From Pseudomonadales bacterium (lineage in GTDB: Bacteria; Pseudomonadota; Gammaproteobacteria; Pseudomonadales; Azotimanducaceae), in NCBI GenBank assembly GCA_012103505.1, contig WLWP01000001.1:2666001-2730000 (forward strand): a DNA stretch of 64,000 bases, read 5' to 3'. How positions within the stretch are numbered: position 1 is the stretch's first letter; the number at the start of each line of letters is the position of its first letter. Below the pieces are notes generated by a model. The model searched no databases, was not told the DNA's origin, and was given only the letters and a program-made list of their open reading frames with translations. This document shows positions 36,111 through 46,787 of this stretch, piece by piece. The translations under genes and the position numbers were made by a program.

Positions 36111-36488
36111 TTAGTCCGCGCCAGCTTTCCCTTCGACGTGAAACAGCTTGTTATAGATCCGCCATTCATCGTTTTCGTTGAGAAAAGACAATGTGTCAAG
36201 GAAGCGGTTGCCGAGGTAATCATCGCGCACTCTTGCGATCGCAGTTTTTCCGGCGATATCTAGCGAGACAACTTCTAGAAATGCTGTTTCACCCGCATCC
36301 TTTCCAGATGGTTGGCTGGCAACGAAATCTGCAAAATCAGTCACGCTCATCTGTGCCAAACCGTTCGGTAAATAACCAGTAATTTTCGCATTTTCGTGAA
36401 ACGCTGCATGCGCCTTGGCAGCGCTCGATTCGTACATACAATCGAAGTAGGTTTGTATCGTCGCCCGTATTTGCTCGCCATCAGTCAT
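36111..36488 (-). CDS. NTF2-like/SnoaL family protein (putative lumazine-binding type)
   Basis: A 125-residue protein: IRATIQTYFDCMYESSAAKAHAAFHENAKITGYLPNG, broken here at the helix CMYESSAAKAHAAF, then LEVVSLDIAGKTAIARVRDDYLG, FLDTLSFLNENDEWRIYNKLFH. This is the typical lumazine-binding-like NTF2 fold seen in nuclear-transport-factor-2 family enzymes. No catalytic residue can be assigned. First gene of the HAD/CoA transferase run. Confidence 0.8.
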   Translation of the reverse strand: MTDGEQIRATIQTYFDCMYESSAAKAHAAFHENAKITGYLPNGLAQMSVTDFADFVASQPSGKDAGETAFLEVVSLDIAGKTAIARVRDDYLGNRFLDTLSFLNENDEWRIYNKLFHVEGKAGAD

Positions 36489-36568
36489 GTTCTATCCCCT
36501 GTTCAGATTTACGCAGCATACCCGAAGTCCGTGTGATCGTGCTGTCCGGAATCGGTGCGCACCTGCTG

Positions 36569-37519
36569 CTAACGCCGACGACATCCAGGAAGACTACAAA
36601 GCATTTCGAACACAAGGTTCGCGGCAAGCAGAGCGGTATTCCCACTCGTATCATAGGGCGGCGACACTTCAACCAAGTCAGCCCCGACTATATTCAAACC
36701 GAAACAGCCTCGAATAATCTCCAAGCCTTGGGAGGCAGAAAGTCCAGCAGGTTCCGGAGTGCCCGTGCCAGGTGCAACGGAAGGATCCAAGCCGTCAATG
36801 TCGAATGACAAATAGGTCGGCGCTTGCGGCCCTATCACAGAGCGGACGCGTTCCATCAAAGGCGCAAGCGACTGATACCAACACTCTTCAGCAGGTACGA
36901 TGGTCGCACCCTGTTGTCTCGACCAATCAAAATCATCCGCTGTGTAACCCGTCGCTCGAAGGCCAATTTGGAACATGCGCTGAGGCTCTACCAAGCCTTC
37001 TTCTATAGCACGCCGAAATATCGTGCCATGTGCCACTTTTTCGCCAAACATTTCATCATTGATGTCGGCGTGAGCATCAACGTGAACTAGGGCCATAGAG
37101 CCATGCTTGCGCGCAAGCGCTCTAAGTATCGGTAGCGTGATTGTGTGGTCGCCGCCCAATGTGACGGGAAGCGCTTCAGCTGCAACAACTTTATCGAAAT
37201 GCGCTTCGATCAATTTGATACATGCGTCTAGCTGATAAGGATTCAATGCCACGTCACCGGCATCTGCGACCTGGAACGAATCAAAAGGTGCTGCACCTGT
37301 GGCCATTGAATAAGGACGAACTAAAACTGATTCGCTGCGTATCTGCCGCGGTCCGTAACGTGTGCCATTACGATTACTCGTTCCGATATCCAACGGTACC
37401 CCAACGATTGCCACATCCAGATCCGCTATATCTTCGTGCAGGGGCAAACGAAACATCGTTGGAATGCCTGCGAAACGAGGCATTTCGTTACCTGACAATG
37501 GTTGATTGAAGTCGTTCAT
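36569..37519 (-). CDS. Ureohydrolase (agmatinase/arginase family)
   Basis: A 316-residue Mn-dependent ureohydrolase. The metal-binding blocks are all present: TLGGDHTITLPIL near residue 118, LVHVDAHADINDEMFGEKVAHG near 140-160, and SFDIDGLDPSVAPGTGTPEPAG near 225-250. The N-terminal GIPTMFRLPLHEDIADLDVAIVGVPLD is typical of agmatinase/guanidinobutyrase-like members. It hydrolyses a guanidino compound to urea and an amine; the exact substrate is unknown. Divergent from the Ldh2-type dehydrogenase across 111 bp. Confidence 0.92.
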   Translation of the reverse strand: MNDFNQPLSGNEMPRFAGIPTMFRLPLHEDIADLDVAIVGVPLDIGTSNRNGTRYGPRQIRSESVLVRPYSMATGAAPFDSFQVADAGDVALNPYQLDACIKLIEAHFDKVVAAEALPVTLGGDHTITLPILRALARKHGSMALVHVDAHADINDEMFGEKVAHGTIFRRAIEEGLVEPQRMFQIGLRATGYTADDFDWSRQQGATIVPAEECWYQSLAPLMERVRSVIGPQAPTYLSFDIDGLDPSVAPGTGTPEPAGLSASQGLEIIRGCFGLNIVGADLVEVSPPYDTSGNTALLAANLVFEMLCSLPGCRRR

Positions 37520-37630
37520 GTCTGGACCGTTTGGACTGTTGCCAGTAGGTTATCATGACGACCGACATGCAGTTTGCGCAACGCCAACCCGCGTTGACAA
37601 CAGCGAGATTAAACCACCGAGACGCAGAAC

Positions 37631-38779
37631 ATGGCTGATGAAACACGAACCGAAAGTCTTGCCTTCCTCCGCTATGCGTTAGAGAGGGTTGTTATGGCCG
37701 CTGGCGGCTCGGAACAACATGCCCACTACGTGGCCGACGCGATTTCCTTCGCACACATCCAGGGCAAGCTCAATCAGGGCCTCGGCGTGTACGAGGTCAT
37801 CGACCTAGCTCTGAAACTCGGTGTGTTAGACATGTCAGCCACACCTGAGGTGATCGACGAAGGACCCGCCTGGGCGGTCGTCGACGGCAACCGCTCCTCA
37901 GGCTACTACGCGCTCAATGTCATGGCCGATATCGCGATTGAGAAAGCTCGTACCAGTGGAATCGCCATTGTCTACGGCGGCAACCATAACGATGCTGGCA
38001 GTTTTGCCTCGTACGTCTATAAGGCGTACGAACAAGACATGATGGCGATGACTTCCAACAATACGCCACCACTCGCCGCACCGTTTGGTGGCATGCAAAA
38101 CTTACTTTCCTGTCCGCCGTTTGACGCGATCGTACCGTCTGACAAAGAACCGCCAATATGGGCATCTCTCAAATTCGCCGAGTTTTATGATGCTGACATT
38201 TCTGAGGCGATCCTACATAACAAACCAATGAACGGAAAATGGCTGATCGATCCAGAAACAGGTGAACTCACAGACGATGCCGTTCCCTACGCGCAACCCT
38301 ATGAAGGGTATGGTCGAGTTTGGGGTTACTCTTGCGGTGGTCAAATAGAATCCCCAAGAACTTACGCTCTCAATCTATGGAATGAAGGAATGACGGCGAT
38401 TGCAAATCCGATCGGCGTTCCTGTACACCAGATATCGGACACAGATGACTTCCAAGCTGCCCTTAATGGCGAAGGTGAAGCCACGACCACGGTAGGGGGT
38501 AGCTACTACATGTGCATTAATCCGGCGGTGTTCGGCCCCATCGCTGCCGTCAAAGCTCGATCTGACGACTTCATCAGTGCCGTACGCGAATCCAAAACAC
38601 GACCCGGCCATCGCATCCGCATCCCCGGGGAGACGGCTTACAACAATCTAGCGGACAAGAGTGCGACAATCGAAATATTGACGAATCACTGGAAGCCGTT
38701 TTTTGAGAATATCGCTGGCCAATACGGGCTTAGTGAAACCTCCATCAGGTCTGATTTCACCTCGCTAGATCAAGCCTGA
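37631..38779 (+). CDS. Ldh2/malate-lactate dehydrogenase family oxidoreductase
   Basis: A 382-residue NAD(P)-dependent 2-hydroxyacid/ketimine reductase of the Ldh family. Marks include VVDGNRSSGYYALNVMADIAIEKA near residue 88, GIAIVYGGNHNDAGSFASYVYKA, and MMAMTSNNTPPLAAPFGG. This is the YlbC/malate dehydrogenase type 2 pattern with conserved His in GGNHN and Asn in TSNN. The C-terminal part includes RPGHRIRIPGE, the usual family ending. A PhyH dioxygenase gene follows 22 bp later, then an amidohydrolase and an MFS gene, forming a likely catabolic operon. Confidence 0.9.
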   Translation: MADETRTESLAFLRYALERVVMAAGGSEQHAHYVADAISFAHIQGKLNQGLGVYEVIDLALKLGVLDMSATPEVIDEGPAWAVVDGNRSSGYYALNVMADIAIEKARTSGIAIVYGGNHNDAGSFASYVYKAYEQDMMAMTSNNTPPLAAPFGGMQNLLSCPPFDAIVPSDKEPPIWASLKFAEFYDADISEAILHNKPMNGKWLIDPETGELTDDAVPYAQPYEGYGRVWGYSCGGQIESPRTYALNLWNEGMTAIANPIGVPVHQISDTDDFQAALNGEGEATTTVGGSYYMCINPAVFGPIAAVKARSDDFISAVRESKTRPGHRIRIPGETAYNNLADKSATIEILTNHWKPFFENIAGQYGLSETSIRSDFTSLDQA

Positions 38780-38801
38780 AAGAACCAACTGGGTAAAAGG
38801 A

Positions 38802-39644
38802 ATGAACAAGTCTGAGCTACAACGCCTACCCGCAGAATGCAGTGCGGGAGACATCATCGAAGTTTGTGAGCTCGACGGTGGCGTAATTGTCGATGGTTGG
38901 ATACAACCCGCTTTGCTCACCAAATTCAATACCGAGCTAGAACCTTGGCTTGATAGCCACAAAGGCACTAATTCCGGTTCGCGTGCATCCGACAGTTTTC
39001 TGGGTACTCAGACCCGGCGCTTACACGGCTTAGCCGTTAAGGCTCCTAGTTTCATAAAGATCCTGACGGATGAGCGACTGATCGCCTTCGCTGAAGAAGT
39101 CCTCAGACCAGTTGGTCCAACCGTCATTCTCAACAACGGCGAAGTGATTGACATCAGCCCTGGTGAATCGGCTCAGCCCCTCCACCGTGACGACGACGCC
39201 TGGAATTTTGCCAACGCCACTAACCCATTGATGATTAACACCATCGCCGCGCTTGAAAACATCACCTCCGAGATGGGTGGGACCATGGTGGTGCCAGGAA
39301 GTCATCGGTGGCCTTCTGAGCGCAGCCCGAATCAAGATGAAATCGTCGCTTGCGAGTTACCAGCAGGTTCTGCCCTTTTCTTTCGCGGCGATCTGCTACA
39401 CGCTGGAGGCGCCAATGTCAGCCAAAAACAACGTCGCGCACTATCCACCGGGATTTGTTGTGGCTGGCTACGACCAGTCGAAAACAGCTATATGAACATT
39501 CCAATCGACGTCATCGCCTCACTACCCAAACGGGCCAAGGAACTACTCGGATATGCTTTGTACGATGCGTCAAAAGTAGGCGGAGGGTTTCTCGGCTACC
39601 ATGACTTGGGTGATCCAATGCAAATTTTCAGTTCGAAAGAGTAG
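38802..39644 (+). CDS. Phytanoyl-CoA dioxygenase (PhyH) family oxygenase
   Basis: A 280-residue member: the Fe(II) ligands HxD appear as QPLHRDDDAWNF near residue 130 and the distal His in FRGDLLHAGGANVSQ near 200, followed by Arg in KQRRALSTG. VVPGSHRWPSERSP is the conserved turn. It begins with ATG 38802; the purine-rich AAAAGG is very close to the start. It lies between the Ldh2 gene and an amidohydrolase and is one of three intact PhyH proteins here. Confidence 0.88.
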   Translation: MNKSELQRLPAECSAGDIIEVCELDGGVIVDGWIQPALLTKFNTELEPWLDSHKGTNSGSRASDSFLGTQTRRLHGLAVKAPSFIKILTDERLIAFAEEVLRPVGPTVILNNGEVIDISPGESAQPLHRDDDAWNFANATNPLMINTIAALENITSEMGGTMVVPGSHRWPSERSPNQDEIVACELPAGSALFFRGDLLHAGGANVSQKQRRALSTGICCGWLRPVENSYMNIPIDVIASLPKRAKELLGYALYDASKVGGGFLGYHDLGDPMQIFSSKE

Positions 39645-39696
39645 TCGTATCTCCCAAACGCTAGTCTCATCACACTCAACCATCTAGGAAATTTCT

Positions 39697-40713
39697 ATGT
39701 CATATGAAGCTAACGCCACCATCGAACAATGGCTTGCTCAAGAGGAAGTTGAAGGGGTACTCGAACCAGAGCTCGCGATCGTTGATCCTCATCACCATCT
39801 TTGGGATATCAGAACAGCAACAACACAACCTCACCGCAGCTTCCAACAAAAAGTCTATCTCTGTGAAGACATTGCTCTAGAGATCGAACGTTCAGGACAC
39901 AACGTCGTACAGACAGTATTTGCTCAATGCGGCGCCTTCTATCGAGCGTCAGGTCCGGAAGAACTCAAATGTGTCGGTGAAACCGAGTTCGTCCATGGCG
40001 TAGTCGCCATGAGCAACTCCGGTATTTACGGCAATGCTGACCTCTGCGCAGGGATCTTCGGGAGTGCTGATCTGCGCGTCGGCTCTGCTGTCAAAGGCGT
40101 GCTGCAAGCACATCTCAATGCCTCGGATAATTTTCGCGGCGTAAGAACGGCCTTTCCAAGTGACTTGAACGATCAATTTCTCGACGGCTATGCAGAACTT
40201 TCGAAACTGCGCTTGAGCTACGACAACTATTCGCCAGATTTCGAACGCCTTCCCACACTTGCTAAGCTTGCAGACAAGAATACAGACACGACGGTGATCG
40301 TTAACCATCTCGGCGGCAACATCGATGCCAATGCCGATCCCGAGACGGTTAAGCGCTGGCAGGCTGGCATCGATGCCATAGCAGCAAGCCCAAATGCCGT
40401 TATGAAGTGTGGTGGCGCTCAGATGCGGTCCGGAAAATGGGAGCCCGAGTTCCACATGAACAAGCGCCAAAACCCGATTGGCTCTGAAGAGTTGTGCGAA
40501 ACATTGTTCCCCTACTACGAGTACGCAATTAACGCGTTTGGGCCAGACAGATGCATGTTCGAGAGTAACTTCCCGGTAGATCGAGAGTGTATCTCTTACC
40601 GCACGCTATGGAATGCGTTCAAGCGCATCGCCGATCGCCTGGGTTTAAGTGAAACCGAAAAAGCCGCCATATTTAGTGGCACAGCAAGACGGGCTTACCA
40701 GCTTGCCGAGTAG
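39697..40713 (+). CDS. Amidohydrolase family metal-dependent hydrolase
   Basis: A 338-residue TIM-barrel hydrolase of the amidohydrolase_2 family. The HxH metal site is IVDPHHHLWDI near residue 30. Later ligands lie in TVIVNHLGGNIDA near 205 and in DRCMFESNFPVDREC near 290 (catalytic Asp). These enzymes are lactonases or decarboxylases of organic acids. Position 53 bp behind the PhyH gene and before an MFS gene suggests a role in one catabolic pathway. Confidence 0.9.
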   Translation: MSYEANATIEQWLAQEEVEGVLEPELAIVDPHHHLWDIRTATTQPHRSFQQKVYLCEDIALEIERSGHNVVQTVFAQCGAFYRASGPEELKCVGETEFVHGVVAMSNSGIYGNADLCAGIFGSADLRVGSAVKGVLQAHLNASDNFRGVRTAFPSDLNDQFLDGYAELSKLRLSYDNYSPDFERLPTLAKLADKNTDTTVIVNHLGGNIDANADPETVKRWQAGIDAIAASPNAVMKCGGAQMRSGKWEPEFHMNKRQNPIGSEELCETLFPYYEYAINAFGPDRCMFESNFPVDRECISYRTLWNAFKRIADRLGLSETEKAAIFSGTARRAYQLAE

Positions 40714-40800
40714 CCGCGGCTGAATTGCCTACGGCGAATCCCAGGCACAAACCTGGCTCGTGTTATGGTGTTCTGTTTCCCCACCAATCCCGGACACTAA

Positions 40801-42136
40801 ATGGCTGAGGCAGGCGCGCCCGATACGGGGCTCGATCAAACCGCAATCACTGATGACGCGTCGCTGACCGACACGACGCTGGCCGACGGGTCTATGTTCG
40901 CCTCACTCAAGAACAAGGACTACCTCTATCTTTGGATCGGTATGGCTGGTGCTGCGTTTGCCATGAACATGCAGCTCGTGGCTCAAGGTTGGCTCGTCTA
41001 TGAAATGACAGTCTCATCGCTAAACCTCGCATGGGTCACGATCGCATTTATGTTCCCTCAGGTCATATTCTCATTGGTCGGAGGGGTTCTCGCAGATCGG
41101 TTTCGAAAGAAGCCCGTCATCATGTGGGCACAGATGCTCAACGGTGTCGCCACCCTCGCTATGGCCTACATCGTGCTTTCCGGTAACGTTACATTCTTCG
41201 ACTTTATCTGGGTTGGCGTGGTCAACGGTACCGTTCTCGCCCTCTCGATTCCCGCGCGTACAGCATTTATCCCTGAACTCGTGGGCGAACGCATGATGTT
41301 CAACGCCATGGCTTTCAACACAGCCGCGTGGAATCTAGCTCGTATCCTGGGTCCTGCTCTCGCAGGTTTCATGATCGCGATATTCGCAGGCGGGGACACA
41401 ACCAGTGAATACGGTGTTGGGCTCGTCTACATAGTCCTGTCCGTTCTCTACTTCGTTTCATCGCTTACCGTTCTGCTCATCAAACATGACGGCGAACCTA
41501 TGCCTCGCGATGAACAGAAAAGCGCCTTCCACGACGTGACTCAAGGTGTGAAGTATGTGGTCCAGACCCCAGTCGTCGGTGGCCTGATACTATTATCGAT
41601 CGTGCCGTTTCTCTTTGGTCTCAGCATCAATACCCTTTTGCCTGCTTACAACACCGACATCCTGAAGGGTGGCCCTGATGATCTTGGGTTCTTGATGACC
41701 GGCATGGGGGTGGGGGCAATCGTCGGTTCCTTGGCGCTCGCCAAAATGGGTGAGTTTCGCCATAAGGGTCGTTGGCTCTTCATCACCGGCATTCTTTGGG
41801 GCGTCGGCGTCGCATGGTTCGCCAATGCCAATGATCTGGGCTCTCGCTGGTGTCGCTTTCGTCGGCTTGTTGTCTGCAATAAACATGTCGATGAATAGGA
41901 GCGTCGTGCAACTCCAAGTTAGCCAGAAGATGCGAGGTCGAGTTATGAGCATTGACATGATGTCGCACGGACTAATGCCGCTTGGTTTGCTACCTATCAG
42001 CTGGATCGCCGAAAACTATGACGTCCAAATCGGCTTGACCGTCAGTGGCGCCGTTTTGGCAGGTCTGACTATCTTGCTATGGCTTGTCCTAGTGCGTGTG
42101 CGTCGTATCGACAAAGGCTTCGAGCGTATCGCCTAA
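40801..42136 (+). pseudogene. MFS transporter (EntS/MFS_3-like) with a frameshift
   Basis: The first frame encodes about 345 residues with 10 membrane segments: NKDYLYLWIGMAGAAFAMNM, GGVLADRFRKKPVIMWAQ (MFS loop motif), and NTAAWNLARILGPALAGFM, typical of the MFS_3 exporter group. Near 41834 the frame breaks: the first frame ends shortly after WFANAND, whereas the next frame carries IWALAGVAFVGLLSAINMSM, then QLQVSQKMRGRVMSIDMM and two more helices to 42136. One extra base or two missing bases explain it. The joined protein would be about 444 residues. It may be a true loss of function or a consensus error. Confidence 0.8.
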
Positions 42137-42146
42137 GCTCCTTCGG

Positions 42147-42830
42147 TTAGGGTCTATGCAATCGGAGTTCCGCGATCGCCTCTCTAAGCTCAGCTACTTC
42201 GTCTTCGAGCGCAACGACTCTTGCCGTCAGACCCGATTCACCAACGGCAGCCCTCTCACTTGTCGCAAGCCGCGAGGTTGGAACCGCGGCCCGTCTCGGC
42301 TCGTCCACCGCCTCGACGACTTCCCCTGCAAATAAATGTACATATTCCGAATCTCTCCGACCGGATTTTCGCGGTAACATAGCAACCAACGGTCCGCCGT
42401 CATAGTCGAGCAGCGTATTAAGTGTTTCTACCACCGATTCATTAGTCTCGAAGGTGTGCAATCGCCCGCTATTCGCTTTGATCTCTCCTGGGGTGCGAGG
42501 ACCGCGCAGCAACAACACACAAACTACGGCAAATTGGGCAGCATCAAACTGATAGTCGCTAAAAGGCGTGTTACAAAATCGATGGGCGTACTTGGCGACT
42601 TGTTTGCGAAAATTCTCGTCCACAGTCACAACGTGCTTACTCTGTAAGTTGTTAATCACCCGCTCGACTTCTACCTGCACAAGCGACATAACTGGCTCAC
42701 GGGAAGACTTCTGATTACAGGCATTGGTCAGAGCATTTAGACTTAAAGGATACTGATCTGGGGTCACAACGGACTTTTCCATCAGACACCCCAAAACACG
42801 AATTTCCTCTTGGGTCATGATCATTGGCAT
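42147..42830 (-). CDS. yceH: YceH family (DUF480) protein
   Basis: From ATG 42830 behind AAGGAA, a 227-residue protein: TQEEIRVLGCLMEKSVVTPDQYPLSLNALTNACNQKSSREPVM, whose first helices (VLGCLMEKSVVTPDQYPLSL) are the DUF480 signature. A second winged-helix follows (CVLLLRGPRTPGEIKANSGR) and a C-terminal coiled coil (ARVVALEDEVAELREAIAEL). The family has a tandem winged-helix fold and no settled function. Found mostly in Gammaproteobacteria and relatives, it supports the taxonomic reading of this window. Confidence 0.92.
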   Translation of the reverse strand: MPMIMTQEEIRVLGCLMEKSVVTPDQYPLSLNALTNACNQKSSREPVMSLVQVEVERVINNLQSKHVVTVDENFRKQVAKYAHRFCNTPFSDYQFDAAQFAVVCVLLLRGPRTPGEIKANSGRLHTFETNESVVETLNTLLDYDGGPLVAMLPRKSGRRDSEYVHLFAGEVVEAVDEPRRAAVPTSRLATSERAAVGESGLTARVVALEDEVAELREAIAELRLHRP

Positions 42831-42970
42831 ATAGAACTGTTCCTTGTCTGTGGTGAGGTGCCCCAAGTAGTTCCAACAGCTAGACCTAACCGGCAGCCTC
42901 TAACATAAGCAGCTGTGTCACCGATGTCGACGGGTGTATTGTGTGTCGTCCACCTTCGCGGAAATTTATC

Positions 42971-44404
42971 ATGACGACAGAATCAGCTCAGATACGCGCA
43001 AATTTGGATCATCCACTCATCGATGGTGACTCCCATATTATCGAATATTCACCTGTTCTCATGGAGTTCCTCAAAGAGAGTGGTGGCCAGCAAGCGGTCG
43101 ACGATTTCCAGTTACAGATACGCGGCGGCCGCGGTGGTTGGTATTCAATGAGTTCGGAGGAACGCCAATACAATCGCAAAATACGCTCGCCGTGGTGGGC
43201 CCTACCCACAAAGAACACATACGACCGTTGTACCGCGATGCTGCCAAAACTTTACCATTCACGCATGGATGACTTTGGTCTGGACTTCGCAGTGCTATAC
43301 CCCACGCTGGGTCTAGGCTTTCCAAGCATCGAGGATCCAGAGTTCCGAGCGCTCATCTGTCACGCCTACAATGAATACATCGCGGCAGCCTATGGCGAAT
43401 TTAGGGACCGAATGACGCCAGCCGCAGCAATTCCTTTGCACACCCCGGAGGAAGGTATAAACGAACTTGAGCATGCCAAGTCTCTCGGGCTAAAGGTCGC
43501 GATGATCCCGTCCTACGTTAGACGCCCCGTGCCTCGAACCGCTGAGGAACACCCAGACTTAAAACGCCAGGTCACCTACCTCGACAATTTCTCCATCGAT
43601 AGTGCTCACAACTATGACTCGTTCTGGGCCAAGTGTGTCGAGCTGGGTTTTGCGGTCGCTGCTCATTCCGGCGGTATGGGGTTTGATGATCGCGCTTCAG
43701 TTTCAAACTATATGCACAATCACATGGGACATTTTGCCGCCGCTGGTGAAGTCCTAGCCAAGGGTTTGCTCATGGGCGGTGTCACTCGACGTTTTCCTGA
43801 ACTACGTGTGGCGCTCTTAGAAGGTGGCGTCGTTAACGGCTCGCGTCTGTACGTTGATATCCACGCACGCTGGAAGAAGCGCAATCTCACAGCATTGGAA
43901 AACATGAATCCAGCTAACATTGACGCCGGGCGCGCGCGTGAACTCTTTGCCGAATACGGAGACACCGCGACGTTGTCACACCTCGATAAATTGGAAGAAT
44001 CTTTGGGTATCGGTCACCAAAAAGTCCCTCTTGAGGTGCGCGATGATTTCAGCGCCATGCAGATAGAAAGTGCTGAAGATCTGCGCGATCTCTTTATTCC
44101 AAACTTCTACTTTGGCTGTGAGGCGGACGACTCTCTCGCCTTCATGGCCTTCAACCGCAAAGCTTATCCAACACGAGCGCAAGTGCGTGCGATTATGAGC
44201 TTCGACCTCGGTCACTGGGACGTCACCGATATGAATGGTGCGGCAGCTGAAGCCTATGAGCAGTTAGAGGACGGGCTGATCGACGAAACCGACTTTCGCA
44301 CGTTCGCGTTCTCCAACTCCGTGCAACTCTATGCAGGACCAAATCCAGACTTTTTCAACGGTACGCGTATCGAAGCAGAAGCTCGCGCCGAGCTTGCGCT
44401 CTGA
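42971..44404 (+). CDS. Amidohydrolase (ACMSD-like amidohydrolase_2) protein
   Basis: From ATG 42971, a 477-residue protein. It opens with [19 protein letters not shown], continues with [38 protein letters not shown], and [14 protein letters not shown] near residue 235, and ends with [14 protein letters not shown] near 410, a conserved Asp/His pair. This layout belongs to amidohydrolase_2 proteins related to aminocarboxymuconate semialdehyde decarboxylase. The N-terminal HxH site is reduced to a single His (DSHIIE), so the metal site may differ. The stop overlaps the proposed RecQ start. Confidence 0.85.
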   Translation: MTTESAQIRANLDHPLIDGDSHIIEYSPVLMEFLKESGGQQAVDDFQLQIRGGRGGWYSMSSEERQYNRKIRSPWWALPTKNTYDRCTAMLPKLYHSRMDDFGLDFAVLYPTLGLGFPSIEDPEFRALICHAYNEYIAAAYGEFRDRMTPAAAIPLHTPEEGINELEHAKSLGLKVAMIPSYVRRPVPRTAEEHPDLKRQVTYLDNFSIDSAHNYDSFWAKCVELGFAVAAHSGGMGFDDRASVSNYMHNHMGHFAAAGEVLAKGLLMGGVTRRFPELRVALLEGGVVNGSRLYVDIHARWKKRNLTALENMNPANIDAGRARELFAEYGDTATLSHLDKLEESLGIGHQKVPLEVRDDFSAMQIESAEDLRDLFIPNFYFGCEADDSLAFMAFNRKAYPTRAQVRAIMSFDLGHWDVTDMNGAAAEAYEQLEDGLIDETDFRTFAFSNSVQLYAGPNPDFFNGTRIEAEARAELAL

Positions 44405-46194
44405 CTACCTCCTTAGATCCTCGACGGATACTTCAGGACGTATTTGGCTACGCATCTTTTAGGCATCGTCAGGATGCGATCGTCGACTCTGTCTGCAGTC
44501 GTCGCGACGCCTTGGTTATCATGCCAACCGGTGGTGGGAAATCACTCTGTTACCAACTACCGGCGCTCGCACTACCGGGGATGGGGGTCATCGTATCTCC
44601 ACTGATCGCGCTAATGAGTGACCAGGTACTTGCCTTAGAGCAGCTAGCGGTTAGCGCTGCGTATCTGAACTCGAGCCAAAGTCTCGACGAGCAAAACCAC
44701 GTCATGCGAAGAGCCGCTGCTGGAGAGCTGGACCTCCTCTATGTTGCACCGGAACGACTACTCCAACCCGCCACCTTAGATTTTCTGAGTCGCTGCAATC
44801 CAAACCTCTTCGCAATTGATGAAGCGCATTGCGTTTCAACTTGGGGTCACGATTTTCGGGAAGACTATCTTCACCTGCATCATCTTAAGACGCTTTTCCC
44901 AGATGTCCCACGGATCGCTCTTACTGCTACCGCTGACCAACGCACCCAGCAAGACATAGTCACACGCCTAGATTTGCAGGACCCCGACATCTACGTCGAA
45001 GGATTTGACCGTCCGAATATTTGTTATACAGTACATCCAAAACAAGAACCCAAACGCCAACTCCTAGAATTTCTTGCAGAGCGAGCAAACGAAGCAGGCA
45101 TTGTCTATTGCCTGTCGCGCAAGAGTGTTGAACAAACTGCTTTCTATTTATCAGAACAAGGCTACACCGCCTTGCCTTATCACGCTGGTCTCGACAGCCG
45201 CACGCGTTCAAACCACCAAAAAAGGTTCTTAGCCGAAGACGCGGTGATAATAGTCGCGACCATCGCTTTTGGGATGAGCATCGACAAACCCGACGTTCGC
45301 TTTGTCGTACACATGGATCTGCCGAAAAGCGTCGAAGCCTACTACCAGGAAACGGGGCGCGGTGGGCGAGACGGTGAACCTGCCGATGCTTGGATGGTAT
45401 ACGGCCTGCAAGATGTTGTGCGCCTTGGCCGCATGGTCGATGAATCTCAAGCGGACCCTGCACACAAGCGTATCGAACGGACTAAGCTAGATGGGTTGTT
45501 GGGTTGGTGTGAGCTTACAACCTGCCGACGGCAAGCCCTCTTGAACTATTTCGGAGAACCAAGCTCCGCTCAATGTGGTAACTGCGACGTTTGCTTAAAC
45601 CCGCCTGTCACTTGGGATGCGACGGAAGCTGCACAAAAGGCTCTGTCTTGTGTGTATCGCACAGGGCAGCGTTTTGGCGCGGCCTACGTAACGGATGTCT
45701 TACGGGGGGAACATACGGACCGCATCAAACTGAACGGCCACGATCAGCTAACTACTTTTGGCATTGGCACAGACATTTCTGATCAACAGTGGCGTTCCAT
45801 CTTTCGTCAGCTCGTGGTGCGTGGCTATTTAACGGTGGACCACGCTCACCATGGTGCCCTGAAGCTCTCTGAAGATAGCAGAGCGCTATTGAAGGGCGAT
45901 GCAGAGTTACAACTGCGGGAGGATCAAACCAAGGCGAAGAAACGACGACGCAAGAGCACCTACAAACTTGAAATTGAGGATGAGGACCTAATGGAAGCTT
46001 TGCGCGATTTGCGTAAAGAGATCGCCACCGAAGCTGGGATACCCCCGTATGTTGTTTTTCATGATGCAACCCTGTTGGAAATGGTTGAACTTCGTCCGAA
46101 TACGGCCGCAAACCTACTCGAGCTCACGGGAATCGGCCAGGCAAAGCTTAGTAAATACGGCGATCAGTTCCTGCAAGTCATCAAAGCACATTGA
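44401..46194 (+). CDS. recQ: RecQ family ATP-dependent DNA helicase
   Basis: Complete helicase: Walker A as [18 protein letters not shown] box as [29 protein letters not shown], and motif VI as [13 protein letters not shown]. The RQC zinc site reads CELTTCRRQ...CGNCDVC, and an HRDC domain follows ([20 protein letters not shown]). Homology extends upstream of the first ATG/GTG/TTG (TTG 44512): [20 protein letters not shown] lies in frame from 44413. The most likely start is therefore the CTG at 44401, which overlaps the amidohydrolase stop as CTGA and gives 597 residues, close to the family's usual 600. It unwinds DNA in recombination and repair. The start codon is unusual and unproven. Confidence 0.9.
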   Translation: MTTSLDPRRILQDVFGYASFRHRQDAIVDSVCSRRDALVIMPTGGGKSLCYQLPALALPGMGVIVSPLIALMSDQVLALEQLAVSAAYLNSSQSLDEQNHVMRRAAAGELDLLYVAPERLLQPATLDFLSRCNPNLFAIDEAHCVSTWGHDFREDYLHLHHLKTLFPDVPRIALTATADQRTQQDIVTRLDLQDPDIYVEGFDRPNICYTVHPKQEPKRQLLEFLAERANEAGIVYCLSRKSVEQTAFYLSEQGYTALPYHAGLDSRTRSNHQKRFLAEDAVIIVATIAFGMSIDKPDVRFVVHMDLPKSVEAYYQETGRGGRDGEPADAWMVYGLQDVVRLGRMVDESQADPAHKRIERTKLDGLLGWCELTTCRRQALLNYFGEPSSAQCGNCDVCLNPPVTWDATEAAQKALSCVYRTGQRFGAAYVTDVLRGEHTDRIKLNGHDQLTTFGIGTDISDQQWRSIFRQLVVRGYLTVDHAHHGALKLSEDSRALLKGDAELQLREDQTKAKKRRRKSTYKLEIEDEDLMEALRDLRKEIATEAGIPPYVVFHDATLLEMVELRPNTAANLLELTGIGQAKLSKYGDQFLQVIKAH

Positions 46195-46231
46195 AGCGAG
46201 GACAAATCGTCAAACACGACGGGAGCATCGT

Positions 46232-46783
46232 ATGAAAAAACCCATTCGTAGTTTCATTTTTACGTTATGCATTCTGTCCGTTAACTTAGCGATGGCTGAT
46301 CAGCGAGATCCACGCTTAGACGAGCTATTCCAAGCGATGAGTCAGACCGACAACGCTCGAGTTTCAGCCGAAATTGAGCAACAGATCTGGCAAATCTGGC
46401 TTGAACACCAGGATCCAGAAATCGAAGCGCGTCTTAGTCAAGGCATGCTAGCGATGGATCAGAACCCGGCTAGAGCACTAAATGTGTTTACAGCGCTGAT
46501 AGAGGAACAGCCAGAATTTGCTGAAGCGTGGAACAAGCGAGCAACCCTGTACTATTTACTCGGAGACTATTCGGCATCTGCCGACGACATCGAGCAGACA
46601 CTAGCCCTCGAACCCCGCCACTTTGGCGCGCTGTCAGGTTTAGGCCTTGTGCGTCTCGCTCTAAATCAATACCTCGAAGCCCAAGATGCATTCGAGGCGG
46701 TACTTGAGATCCAACCATCTAATCGCAATGCGCAGCAGAATCTCGAAATGATCAATCGCTACTTACGCCGCTTTACGACTTAA
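46232..46783 (+). CDS. Secreted TPR-repeat protein
   Basis: From ATG 46232 behind GGGAG, a 183-residue protein with a signal peptide (KPIRSFIFTLCILSVNLAMA, cut after AMA). TPR-like helices follow: ALNVFTALIEEQPEFAEAWNKRA, broken as ALIEEQPEFAEAWNKRATLY, then YSASADDIEQTLALEPRHFG, LVRLALNQYLEAQDAFEAVL and EIQPSNRNAQQNLEMIN. It is probably a periplasmic protein-interaction module. It is 37 bp after RecQ and converges on a PhyH gene with a 4-bp gap. Confidence 0.88.
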   Translation: MKKPIRSFIFTLCILSVNLAMADQRDPRLDELFQAMSQTDNARVSAEIEQQIWQIWLEHQDPEIEARLSQGMLAMDQNPARALNVFTALIEEQPEFAEAWNKRATLYYLLGDYSASADDIEQTLALEPRHFGALSGLGLVRLALNQYLEAQDAFEAVLEIQPSNRNAQQNLEMINRYLRRFTT

Positions 46784-46787
46784 GCCT

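Noticed and set aside
39949-40470. Open minus-strand frame of 173 codons over the amidohydrolase
   Set aside because: Antisense shadow of a conserved TIM-barrel enzyme.
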